DNA of 5,550 nucleotides, from positions 1-5,550 of the forward strand of contig NZ_JADEXF010000297.1 of assembly GCF_015207245.1 (NCBI RefSeq). The letters are read 5' to 3'. The notes under the pieces were generated by a model, which was given only the letters and a program-made list of their open reading frames with translations, did not search any database and was not told where the DNA came from. Source of the stretch: Nostoc cf. edaphicum LEGE 07299 (GTDB lineage Bacteria; Cyanobacteriota; Cyanobacteriia; Cyanobacteriales; Nostocaceae). Positions 1-5,516 of this stretch are shown piece after piece; position 1 is the first letter of the stretch, and each line of letters begins with the position of its first letter. The position numbers and the translations under genes are program-made.

Positions 1-1040
1 GTGTGGAAGTTATTAATCTGCCTGCAATTAAAACTGACCCAGAATTTGCTGAACTACAAGTAGTAGATGATGCCATTAACCTTAGCGAAATCCAAGAAAT
101 TAGAAAAAATCGACTTCTGAAAATCTTTAAGCAATTCCAGCCTGATATTTTGATTGTTGAGTTATTTCCTTTTGGGAGAAGACGTTTTTCTTTTGAATTA
201 ATTCCATTATTAGAACTAGCAAAATCAAATAAAGGCTCAACTAAAATAGTTTCTAGTTTGCGAGATATTGTAGTTGTTAAACCGGAAAAACAAGTAAAAC
301 ACGAAGAAAAAGTATGTAACTTAATCAAGAAGTATTTTGATATACTCTTGGTTCACAGCGACCCAGAATTAGTCCCACTAGAAGCAACCTTTTCTAGAGT
401 CAATGACCTCAAGTGCCAAATATATTACACCGGATATGTCGTGCAATACCCACCAACAAATCCTATTTTAGCTGATGAAGATTGGGAAATTATTAAATCA
501 GACAAACCCTTGATTGTAGCCAGTGTAGGAGGTGGTAGATTTGGTCATGATTTGCTTGAATGTGTAGTTAATACAGCCCCTTTTTTAGAGAAATTATTGC
601 CACATCATATTCAGGTTTTTACCGGGCCATTCATCCCAAATTCAAAATTTAAAGAACTGCAAGAAATGGCAAAATTTAGTAAAAACATCTATATTCGACG
701 CTATACTCCTTACTTGCTAAATTACATGAAAAAAGCAGACCTTTCAATAAATATGTCTGGCTATAACACTACAATGAATATTTTAACCACAGGTGTACGA
801 TCTCTGATTCTTCCCTTTACAGGTAATCAGGATCGAGAACAAGCAATTAGAGCCGAGAAGTTAAGCAATTTAGGAATAGTCAAATTTATCAATCATAATT
901 ATTTGCAACCTGATTACCTGGCTATTAATATTATTAATTATCTCAAAGAGCAGCCTAATAAAATTAACTTTGATTCTGGGGGAGTTGAAAAAACTGCAAA
1001 CATCTTAAAAGCTTTAGCAGTCAAGCAAAAAATTGCCTAG
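1..1040 (+). CDS. Predicted GT-B glycosyltransferase, COG4671-like, 5' partial
   Basis: Probable sugar transferase of the MurG-like GT-B fold; donor and acceptor cannot be read from the sequence. The frame is open to the left edge (first full codon at 3), and the visible part begins at what looks like the end of the first strands of the N-terminal domain, so I infer that roughly 40-50 residues, including the usual glycine/histidine N-terminal motif, lie outside. The GTG at 3 is probably an internal Val. Numbering from that codon, family-like motifs are ELFPFGRRRF (53-62), SLRDIV (85-90), LLVHSDPELVPLE (115-127), TGYV (143-146), the glycine turn SVGGGRFG (174-181) opening the C-terminal domain, and MSGYNTTMNIL (251-261) followed by LPFTGNQDREQAIRAEKL (270-287), which resembles the nucleotide-sugar binding part of GT28 enzymes. 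No signal peptide or membrane segment is visible, so it is probably cytoplasmic or membrane-associated. It ends with TAG at 1038-1040. The family call is from motif memory; the specific reaction is unknown. Confidence 0.8.
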   Translation, partial: VEVINLPAIKTDPEFAELQVVDDAINLSEIQEIRKNRLLKIFKQFQPDILIVELFPFGRRRFSFELIPLLELAKSNKGSTKIVSSLRDIVVVKPEKQVKHEEKVCNLIKKYFDILLVHSDPELVPLEATFSRVNDLKCQIYYTGYVVQYPPTNPILADEDWEIIKSDKPLIVASVGGGRFGHDLLECVVNTAPFLEKLLPHHIQVFTGPFIPNSKFKELQEMAKFSKNIYIRRYTPYLLNYMKKADLSINMSGYNTTMNILTTGVRSLILPFTGNQDREQAIRAEKLSNLGIVKFINHNYLQPDYLAINIINYLKEQPNKINFDSGGVEKTANILKALAVKQKIA

Positions 1041-1041
1041 T

Positions 1042-1069
1042 TTGACAAAGGGAGGCGGTTCATTATTTT
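1042..1069 (+). promoter_or_regulatory. Possible sigma70-type promoter before the ABC remnant
   Basis: A perfect -35 hexamer TTGACA (1042-1047) is followed after 16 bp by TATTTT (1064-1069), which matches four of six bases of the -10 consensus. It starts two bases after the glycosyltransferase stop codon and points towards the ABC transporter remnant. The weak -10 and absence of an intact gene downstream make function doubtful; it may be a relic of a lost gene's promoter or chance in AT-rich DNA. Confidence 0.3.
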
Positions 1070-1112
1070 GTAACTCGTGTGTAAGTCCTATAGTAGATAA
1101 AATGACTCAAAA

Positions 1113-1310
1113 ATGCCTACCTTTGTAGTTTCTCATAATCTTAGAGCCGTTGAACAAGCCGATTTAGTTTTCTACATTGAAGACGGGCAGATTTTAGAGC
1201 AAGGTACACATAAAGAATTACTGCACTTAAGTGGACGTTACAGTGCAATGTATGCCTTGAAATCTGCAAGAACTTCCCATGAGAATGGTGTGTATGCAGT
1301 TGAAATTTAA
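1113..1310 (+). pseudogene. C-terminal remnant of an ABC exporter ATPase domain
   Basis: The 65-codon frame matches only the last part of an ABC exporter nucleotide-binding domain (MsbA/HlyB type). It begins at the strand leading to the H-loop, FVVSHNL, with the switch histidine at residue 8. It continues with VEQADLVFYIEDGQILEQGTH, then KELLHLSGRYSAMYALKSA, the usual C-terminal end of such transporters. Walker A, Q-loop, LSGGQ signature, Walker B and D-loop are all missing, as is the membrane domain, so it cannot hydrolyse ATP or transport. The frame is closed upstream by TAA at 1098-1100 and no Shine-Dalgarno sequence precedes the ATG. If the A-run at 1108-1112 had one more base, the frame from ATG 1102 would join it (MTQK-MPTF...), but upstream residues still do not look like an ABC ATPase, so the main loss is a deletion or rearrangement. 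ABC exporters and glycosyltransferases commonly share polysaccharide or glycolipid clusters, so this may be what is left of a neighbour. Confidence 0.8.
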
Positions 1311-1320
1311 TGAGAAGGGA

Positions 1321-1358
1321 GTGGGAAATGGAGGATGAGGAAAACAAGCAATTCCCAC
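1321..1358. repeat. 7-bp inverted repeat (GTGGGAA / TTCCCAC)
   Basis: GTGGGAA (1321-1327) pairs perfectly with TTCCCAC (1352-1358) across a 24-nt purine-rich loop, just after the ABC remnant. The G/A-rich sequence GAGAAGGGAGTGGGAAATGGAGG resembles low-complexity intergenic sequence often seen in filamentous cyanobacteria. There is no T-tract directly after the second arm, so it is not a standard intrinsic terminator. Confidence 0.35.
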
Positions 1359-1398
1359 AGTCATCAAGACAGTTCAGAATGAGCAACAAAACCCTCAT

Positions 1399-1422
1399 GT
1401 AGAGACGTAATAAATCGCGTCT
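1399..1422. repeat. Decayed cyanobacterial short hairpin repeat
   Basis: The sequence GTAGAGACG...ATCGCGTCT resembles the abundant Nostocales intergenic hairpin of the form GTAGAGACG(C/T)...(A/G)CGTCTCTAC. Here AGACG (1403-1407) pairs with CGTCT (1418-1422) but the outer CTAC arm is missing on the right, so the copy is degenerate. It marks this stretch as non-coding spacer between convergent units. Assignment to the repeat type is from memory of its consensus. Confidence 0.45.
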
Positions 1423-1460
1423 TAAAAGACCAACAACCCTTAACTTAACTTTGTACAATG

Positions 1461-1532
1461 GTATCGAGACTATTACGGTAAATAAAAAAAACATTCCGGG
1501 CTATATCCTACTCATAGCAATAGTCTCGATAC
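1461..1532. repeat. Perfect 14-bp inverted repeat with nested hairpin
   Basis: GTATCGAGACTATT (1461-1474) and AATAGTCTCGATAC (1519-1532) are exact reverse complements. Inside, GCTAT (1500-1504) pairs with ATAGC (1514-1518), directly abutting the outer right arm so the two helices could stack. An A8 run at 1484-1491 reads as T8 on the minus strand. The element begins 17 nt beyond the stop codon of the minus-strand PPC gene and lies between converging units, so it may act in transcription termination or 3' end stability. The 44-nt loop and terminal-repeat look also allow a tiny non-autonomous mobile element, although no target-site duplication is visible at its flanks. Confidence 0.6.
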
Positions 1533-1549
1533 TAGAATTGGTAATTACT

Positions 1550-2794
1550 TCAGAAAATAGTCAATCTATATTTACCGCGTTCCTGTGGATTTTTGGAAGT
1601 AATAACTATATAGTATGTATCATCTTCAGGCAACCTAGCTCGGTCAATTAAAGCACTGTAGACACCACTTTTGTCTTTGTGTTTATCGATTGCGATCGTC
1701 TGTCCTTTAGAATTTAGCAAAGCTACATAAGGAGAAAACTCTTCATCAACACTATCAACACGAATACTTATCAGCTGATTTTTTCTACCTTGAAAATTAG
1801 AAACATTGTAAGCACCTCCATTTTGTTTCAAAGTTGAGCTTTTGGCAGTTAGTTGATCTGATTCATCTAAAGTATAGCTAGCTCTATCATTCCTTAGAGC
1901 CAAACTATAGCGGCCTGTATCTCTCGGATCTTGACTAGTAACAGCAATCTTGTAAATGCCATTCTTAGGCAGTCGCGCAAAAATGAATGCATCATCGCCA
2001 CCACTGCTTTTATCCAAAGCGCCTTTTTTGACAATAATATTGTTATCAGGATCGTGCAGAAACAACAAGGGTTTTAAACTCAAGTTATTCGAGCTGCGTG
2101 TATCATTACTGCCAATCAGTCTAATTTGAACTAATTGATTTTCTCTGCCCTCAAACTCATAAAAATGAAAATATCTACCTTCAGATTGAAAGTCATTCTT
2201 ACTTAAAATACCTAATGCTACATCTACAAAGTTAATCTCTTTGTAAGTTGGGGTTGCAGGTGAATAAATCGCTGAATTATTGAGATTTTGGTTCCCAGTT
2301 GTAGCTACATTAGAACTTGGCTTGCGAACTCTCCCGGAGCCACCATTAGAACGATTGGCGTTTGAATTTGCAGTTCTAGTTCCAGAGGATCTAGATGCAC
2401 CACCACTATTGGAACGATTAGAATTTGAGTTAGAATTCCTACGTCTAGACGATCTTGGAGTAGAGCTATTATCTGAAACCCTGGAAGTTCGCTGAGAAGT
2501 TTCTCTATTAGACGATGCACGAGGATTCTGCTGTATTGGTGACTCAATAGAAATCTTCCGTCTTGGAGATATTGATGCCTGAGAAGCAGGAATTTGCTCA
2601 ATTCCTTTTTTTACTGCTTCTGGTTGTCTCTCATCTGGTGATTTAGCAATTATGAAGTCTTGAGAACTGTGAGATTTCACTTTCACTAAAGCACTTATAG
2701 GCAGCACATTACTTGTGATTAACAAACTACTACTCACGCAACCAATTAAAACATGACTTAATTTGCGACGATAGTTTTTGTTGTCTAATAGCAT
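1550..2794 (-). CDS. Exported protein with two tandem PPC-like domains
   Basis: This 414-residue protein is probably exported to the periplasm or cell envelope; its partner and ligand are unknown. Residues 1-37 form a signal sequence: basic KNYRRK (6-11), then a hydrophobic stretch with possible cleavage after ISA (33-35). LIGC (16-19) also fits a lipobox, but the hydrophobic stretch before it is short, so secretion and lipid anchoring both remain possible. Residues about 72-165 are a low-complexity Ser/Arg/Asn/Gly linker. Two homologous beta-rich units follow, about 184-300 and 302-414. Shared blocks are FEGRENQLVQIRL / FQGRKNQLISIRV and ARLPKNGIYKIAVTSQDP...GRYSLAL / ARLPEDDTYYIVITSKNP...GKYRLTI. 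These resemble bacterial pre-peptidase C-terminal (PPC) domains, but no protease domain is attached. The start is supported by AGGAG seven bases upstream. It is transcribed divergently from the kinase gene and appears monocistronic. Confidence 0.85.
   Translation of the reverse strand: MLLDNKNYRRKLSHVLIGCVSSSLLITSNVLPISALVKVKSHSSQDFIIAKSPDERQPEAVKKGIEQIPASQASISPRRKISIESPIQQNPRASSNRETSQRTSRVSDNSSTPRSSRRRNSNSNSNRSNSGGASRSSGTRTANSNANRSNGGSGRVRKPSSNVATTGNQNLNNSAIYSPATPTYKEINFVDVALGILSKNDFQSEGRYFHFYEFEGRENQLVQIRLIGSNDTRSSNNLSLKPLLFLHDPDNNIIVKKGALDKSSGGDDAFIFARLPKNGIYKIAVTSQDPRDTGRYSLALRNDRASYTLDESDQLTAKSSTLKQNGGAYNVSNFQGRKNQLISIRVDSVDEEFSPYVALLNSKGQTIAIDKHKDKSGVYSALIDRARLPEDDTYYIVITSKNPQERGKYRLTIF
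2330..2431 (-). repeat. Asn/Ser-rich linker repeat inside the PPC gene
   Basis: Two imperfect copies of a coding repeat occur in the linker: NSNSNRSNSGG (residues 122-132) and NSNANRSNGG (143-152), each followed by a Ser/Arg/Gly segment. The DNA repeats with them, as GAACGATTRG-type blocks near 2350 and 2411 show. Such slippage-prone DNA probably varies in copy number between strains. The role is likely a flexible, basic, extended spacer between the signal sequence and the PPC domains. Confidence 0.6.
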
Positions 2795-2801
2795 AGTTAC
2801 G

Positions 2802-2806
2802 CTCCT
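2802..2806 (-). promoter_or_regulatory. Ribosome binding site of the PPC-domain gene
   Basis: On the minus strand AGGAG is followed by seven bases (CGTAACT) and the ATG ending at 2794. This is a strong Shine-Dalgarno match with good spacing, and it fixes the start directly before the basic signal-peptide N-region. Confidence 0.75.
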
Positions 2807-2817
2807 AATTTTGCTGA

Positions 2818-2848
2818 TAATTTTGTCTCTTTCTGAAAGACAAAATTA
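2818..2848. promoter_or_regulatory. 11-bp perfect stem upstream of the PPC gene
   Basis: TAATTTTGTCT (2818-2828) is the exact reverse complement of AGACAAAATTA (2838-2848), with a 9-nt loop. It lies 11 nt upstream of the Shine-Dalgarno sequence of the minus-strand PPC gene. As DNA it could be an operator for a dimeric regulator; as RNA it would be a 5' leader stem-loop able to affect stability or translation. No long T-tract follows on the minus strand, so it does not look like a simple terminator. Confidence 0.5.
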
Positions 2849-2855
2849 ATACTAG

Positions 2856-2875
2856 TTGCTGTTTTAACCACAGCA
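2856..2875. repeat. Short stem-loop in the divergent intergenic region
   Basis: TGCTGT and ACAGCA form a 6-bp perfect inverted repeat with a 7-nt loop, about 60 bp before the PPC gene start. A second imperfect stem, CCTTAGC with GCTAAAGG (one bulged A), lies at 2911-2930. Both are short, and either could be chance. Confidence 0.3.
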
Positions 2876-2903
2876 GTGATTTAAATTGAAAAGGAGATTT
2901 GGC

Positions 2904-3053
2904 GTATATACCTTAGCGGCTTGCTAAAGGCATTGCCTGTAATCAAATGAATTTGTATATCCTACATACCCAAATGTTTGTCACAATCAAATCAGAAAAA
3001 TTATATTTTCAATTTAGACTACTAGAGAAAATCTCAATTTCGTAGGTATATAC
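2904..3053. promoter_or_regulatory. Three copies of a TAxGG(T)ATATAC motif
   Basis: GTAGGTATATAC on the plus strand (3042-3053) has relatives on the minus strand: TAAGGTATATAC (2904-2915, ten of twelve identical) and GTAGGATATAC (2955-2965, identical except for one missing T). The outer two contain the 8-bp palindrome GTATATAC and form a 10-bp inverted repeat across 150 bp. Position between two divergent genes suits binding sites for a shared regulator, but AT-rich composition makes chance possible. None fits the NtcA consensus GTA-N8-TAC. Confidence 0.35.
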
Positions 3054-3290
3054 TGAGCTACAAACTTAAATTGCTGCTTTTCGGAATTTTGCCCAGATAT
3101 TTATTTTTGTAAACCTGACTAAATGGCTTACACAGATGTAATACACAAGCAGACCTGACGCCCATAAATTCGTCAAAAGGCATCGCTCAAACACAAGTTT
3201 TGCAAGTTATCTAAATTGTTTAATACCCGATGAGGTAAGGAAATTGGGGATTTGTATGGTGTCTCAGTGATATTTACTAACAAGAGAGAT

Positions 3291-3296
3291 TATACT
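3291..3296 (+). promoter_or_regulatory. Possible -10 element of the kinase gene
   Basis: TATACT matches five of six bases of the -10 consensus and lies 48 bp before the kinase start codon. No good -35 hexamer is found 16-18 bp upstream, so an activator-dependent or alternative-sigma promoter would be needed. A second TATACT lies at 3316-3321, equally without a clear -35. Confidence 0.3.
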
Positions 3297-3343
3297 GTAT
3301 GACTTAAGATGAATATATACTCCAACTGAAATGGATTCCCAGT

Positions 3344-5416
3344 ATGCTCTGTTGTGTGAATCCCGATTGCCAAAAACCCCTAAATCCTGATAAAAACAAC
3401 TATTGCCATAGTTGTAGAGCGGAATTGATACCCCTGCTAGGAGGTCGCTATCGCCCCACTCAGGTTTTATCAGACGAGGGTGGATTTGGTAGAACCTATC
3501 TAGCCAAAGATGTACACAAACTGAATGAATGCTGTGTTGTTAAGCAATTCGCGCCAAAACTTCAGGGAACTGGGCCGCTAACCAAGGCCGTTGAACTATT
3601 TAAACAAGAAGCGAGCCGACTGCAAGAACTGGCAGAACATCCGCAAATTCCAACTTTATTGGCTTATTTCGAGCAAAATAGCTATCTCTTTTTGGTGCAG
3701 CAGTTTATCGATGGGCAAAACTTGCTCAAAGAATCGGAAACGCGGGCAAACTATAACGAAACAGAGATTCGCCAACTTTTGCTAGATTTACTGCCAGTAC
3801 TGAAGTTTATCCATCTGCGGGGAGTGATTCACCGGGATATCAAGCCACAGAATATTATTCGCCGTCAAAGTGATGGGCGATTAATCCTAATCGATTTTGG
3901 AGCTTCCAAACTGCTGACAGCAACAGTGCAGACTAGAATGGGCACTGTTATTGGCTCACACGGTTACACTGCACTTGAACAGATGCAAGATGGAAAAGCT
4001 TACCCAGCCAGTGATTTATTCAGTTTGGGGGCTACTTGTTTTCATCTCCTGACTGGAGTTCGCCCATCTCAACTGTGGATACATCAGGGTTATGGTTGGG
4101 TTGCATCTTGGCGGCAACATTTAACCAGTTCAGGTAGGGACGGGATTTCTATATCTATGGAGTTGGGTGAAGTTTTGGATAAGCTGTTGCAACTAGACAT
4201 CCAAAAGCGTTATCAATCGGCTGATGAAGTCATCAATGACTTGACACCTCAAATACAACCATTGTTATCAGTGCCCCCAACTATACTTACACCAACATTT
4301 GCAGCTAACTCAGCAAACAAGGTGCCAGTTTCACCAAAATCAAATAACAATCTGAAAAGTCAACTGCTGTTAGGTTCTAGCATTTTAATGTTGGGATTAG
4401 GGGGAGTTTGGTATTTCCAGTCTCGTCCCCAGATAGTCAGCGAGGCTCCTCAACCTATTTCTCAGCCTATTTCTCAGCCTATTCAGCCCCAAAAAAACGT
4501 CTCAGAAAATTCTTATTCACCCAAACCCTTCAAGGGGCATTCTAGTGACGTAAATTCCGTAGCTTTCAGTCCTGATGGTACAACCCTTGGCAGTGCCAGT
4601 GATGATAAGACAATCAAGCTATGGAATCTGACAGGTGAACAGGAAATCCGCACTTTAGAAGGACATTCCAATTGGATTTGGACTATAGCTTTCAGTCCTG
4701 ATAGCAAAATCCTCGCTAGTGGTAGTGCGGACAAGACAATTAAACTGTGGAATCTGGAAACAGGAAAGTTAATCCGCACCTTGCAGGGAAATAGCGATGG
4801 AGTTACTTCTGTAGCTTTCAGTCCTGATGGCAAAACCCTTGCAAGTGGCAATGCTAGTAAGGATATGAAAATCAAACTGTGGAATCTGGAGACAGGAAAG
4901 TTAATCCGCACCTTAGAGGGACATACCAGTGGTATTGCATCTGTAGTTTTCAGTCCTGATGGTAAAACCCTTGCCAGCGGTAGCTGGGATAAAACAATTA
5001 AATTGTGGAATCTGGGAACAGGAAAGTTAATCCGCACCTTCGATGGAAATTCAGAGTCGATTCTTTCAGTCGCTTTTGCTCCCGATGGCGTCATCCTTGC
5101 CAGTGGCAGTAAAGACAAGACAATTAAATTGTGGAATCTGAAAACAGGAAAGTTAATCCACACCTTAGAAGGACATAATGATAAGGTTAATTCTGTTGCC
5201 TTTTTGTCAAGCGTAGGTGCAAATGGTATCACCCTTGTAAGTGGCAGTAGTGACAAGACAATCAAAGTTTGGAATCCAGTCACAGGTAAGGAAGTCCGCA
5301 CTTTGGAGACAGGTTCTGGATATATTTATGCCGTTGCCATTAGCCCAGATGGACAAACCATTGCTGGTGGTGGAAGTGGTGAGAACATTCTCAAAATTTG
5401 GCAGATGATTAATTAA
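3344..5416 (+). CDS. Ser/Thr kinase with zinc ribbon and WD40 propeller
   Basis: A 690-residue membrane-anchored Hanks-type Ser/Thr protein kinase, expected to phosphorylate cytoplasmic proteins on Ser/Thr using ATP; the substrates are unknown. In order: a four-cysteine zinc ribbon (C4, C9, C21, C24 in CVNPDC...CHSC); kinase domain about 35-300, with loop SDEGGFG (43-49), ATP-binding K67, helix-C E89, HRDIKPQN (163-170), DFG (184-186), GYTALEQ (207-213, variant APE) and conserved D224; a Pro/Asn-rich linker; one membrane helix at about 341-358; a QPIS-repeat linker (370-382); and seven WD40 repeats filling 396-690. All main catalytic residues are present, so it should be active. The lysines before the helix suggest that the kinase faces the cytoplasm and the propeller the periplasm. 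ATG 3344 is the first in-frame start after TAA at 3305, and it places MLCCVNPDC where relatives begin, although no strong Shine-Dalgarno is seen. It is divergent from the PPC gene and ends before its own terminator. Confidence 0.95.
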   Translation: MLCCVNPDCQKPLNPDKNNYCHSCRAELIPLLGGRYRPTQVLSDEGGFGRTYLAKDVHKLNECCVVKQFAPKLQGTGPLTKAVELFKQEASRLQELAEHPQIPTLLAYFEQNSYLFLVQQFIDGQNLLKESETRANYNETEIRQLLLDLLPVLKFIHLRGVIHRDIKPQNIIRRQSDGRLILIDFGASKLLTATVQTRMGTVIGSHGYTALEQMQDGKAYPASDLFSLGATCFHLLTGVRPSQLWIHQGYGWVASWRQHLTSSGRDGISISMELGEVLDKLLQLDIQKRYQSADEVINDLTPQIQPLLSVPPTILTPTFAANSANKVPVSPKSNNNLKSQLLLGSSILMLGLGGVWYFQSRPQIVSEAPQPISQPISQPIQPQKNVSENSYSPKPFKGHSSDVNSVAFSPDGTTLGSASDDKTIKLWNLTGEQEIRTLEGHSNWIWTIAFSPDSKILASGSADKTIKLWNLETGKLIRTLQGNSDGVTSVAFSPDGKTLASGNASKDMKIKLWNLETGKLIRTLEGHTSGIASVVFSPDGKTLASGSWDKTIKLWNLGTGKLIRTFDGNSESILSVAFAPDGVILASGSKDKTIKLWNLKTGKLIHTLEGHNDKVNSVAFLSSVGANGITLVSGSSDKTIKVWNPVTGKEVRTLETGSGYIYAVAISPDGQTIAGGGSGENILKIWQMIN
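4454..4486 (+). repeat. 12-bp tandem repeat encoding the QPIS linker
   Basis: CCTATTTCTCAG occurs twice in tandem (4454-4465, 4466-4477), followed by a shortened copy CCTATTCAG (4478-4486). It encodes a PIS-Q repeat just after the membrane helix of the kinase. As the unit is a multiple of three, copy-number change would lengthen or shorten the stalk between membrane and propeller without breaking the frame. Confidence 0.75.
4529..5413 (+). repeat. Seven WD40 repeats, nearly identical in the middle
   Basis: The repeats cover residues 396-438, 439-480, 481-524, 525-566, 567-608, 609-654 and 655-690, enough for one closed seven-blade propeller. The consensus is GHxxxVxSVAFSPDGKTLASGSxDKTIKLWN. 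Blades 2-5 share near-identical DNA around ACAGGAAAGTTAATCC, pointing to recent duplication or gene conversion. Blades 3 and 5 have GN instead of GH. Blade 3 carries a two-residue and blade 6 a four-residue insertion, and blade 7 is short and divergent. Confidence 0.9.
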
Positions 5417-5436
5417 AAATATCTGATAGTGTACAT

Positions 5437-5459
5437 TCGCAATAGATTGCGACTTTTTT
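5437..5459 (+). terminator. Intrinsic terminator of the kinase gene
   Basis: TCGCAAT (5437-5443) pairs with ATTGCGA (5446-5452); in RNA the closing A-U pair would open, leaving a 6-bp stem and UAGA tetraloop. C and six Ts follow (5454-5459). It lies 20 nt after the kinase stop codon at 5414-5416. Stem GC content is modest, but the layout is that of a classic rho-independent terminator. Confidence 0.75.
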
Positions 5460-5484
5460 GGGTTCTACCTCAGAAAGAATATTT

Positions 5485-5516
5485 AGCTATGCAAAAATAT
5501 CAAATTAATCATAGCT
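5485..5516. repeat. 7-bp inverted repeat near the right edge
   Basis: AGCTATG (5485-5491) pairs with CATAGCT (5510-5516) over an 18-nt AT-rich loop. No gene is visible in 5460-5550. It may belong to the leader of a gene beyond the window or be chance. Confidence 0.25.

Larger units (their letters stand above)
2795..3343. other. Divergent intergenic region of 549 bp
   Basis: No convincing gene is present on either strand; the sequence is AT-rich with frequent stops. It must hold the promoters of both the PPC gene (leftward) and the kinase gene (rightward). It contains the stem at 2818-2848, smaller stems near 2856-2930, three GTAGGTATATAC-like motifs (2904-2915, 2955-2965, 3042-3053), a direct repeat ACCTGAC (3113-3119 and 3153-3159) and a possible -10 box at 3291-3296. 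The stretch 3060-3280 shows nothing else that I can interpret. Confidence 0.7.

Noticed and set aside
1141..1494. 117-codon minus-strand frame
   Set aside because: It is antisense to the ABC remnant and spacer; the Leu/Arg-rich translation has no domain features and the plus-strand reading is clearly ABC-like.
1461..1532. Complete insertion sequence
   Set aside because: There is no transposase reading frame between the inverted repeats and no target-site duplication at the flanks.
1451..1651. 66-codon plus-strand frame
   Set aside because: It runs through the 14-bp inverted repeat and into the antisense of the PPC gene, has no ribosome binding site and no recognisable protein similarity.
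2280..2601. Plus-strand (2280-2495) and minus-strand (2305-2601) frames in the linker of the PPC gene
   Set aside because: Both are other-frame readings of the low-complexity linker; composition bias of the repeat keeps them open.
2904..3061. NtcA site (GTA-N8-TAC) in the divergent region
   Set aside because: GTA and TAC triplets occur, but the spacings seen are 6, 9 or 10, not 8, and no correctly placed -10 box was found.
3591..3785. 64-codon plus-strand frame inside the kinase domain
   Set aside because: It lies wholly in the well-supported kinase gene in another frame, with no start signal or similarity.
4513..5301. 262-codon minus-strand frame
   Set aside because: It is antisense to the WD40 repeats; its apparent repeats (FPVxRFHxLIVLS) merely mirror the propeller blades.
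4454..5413. CRISPR array or direct-repeat element
   Set aside because: The repeats are in frame, of unequal spacing, and encode a proline-rich linker and WD40 blades; there are no unique spacers of constant length.
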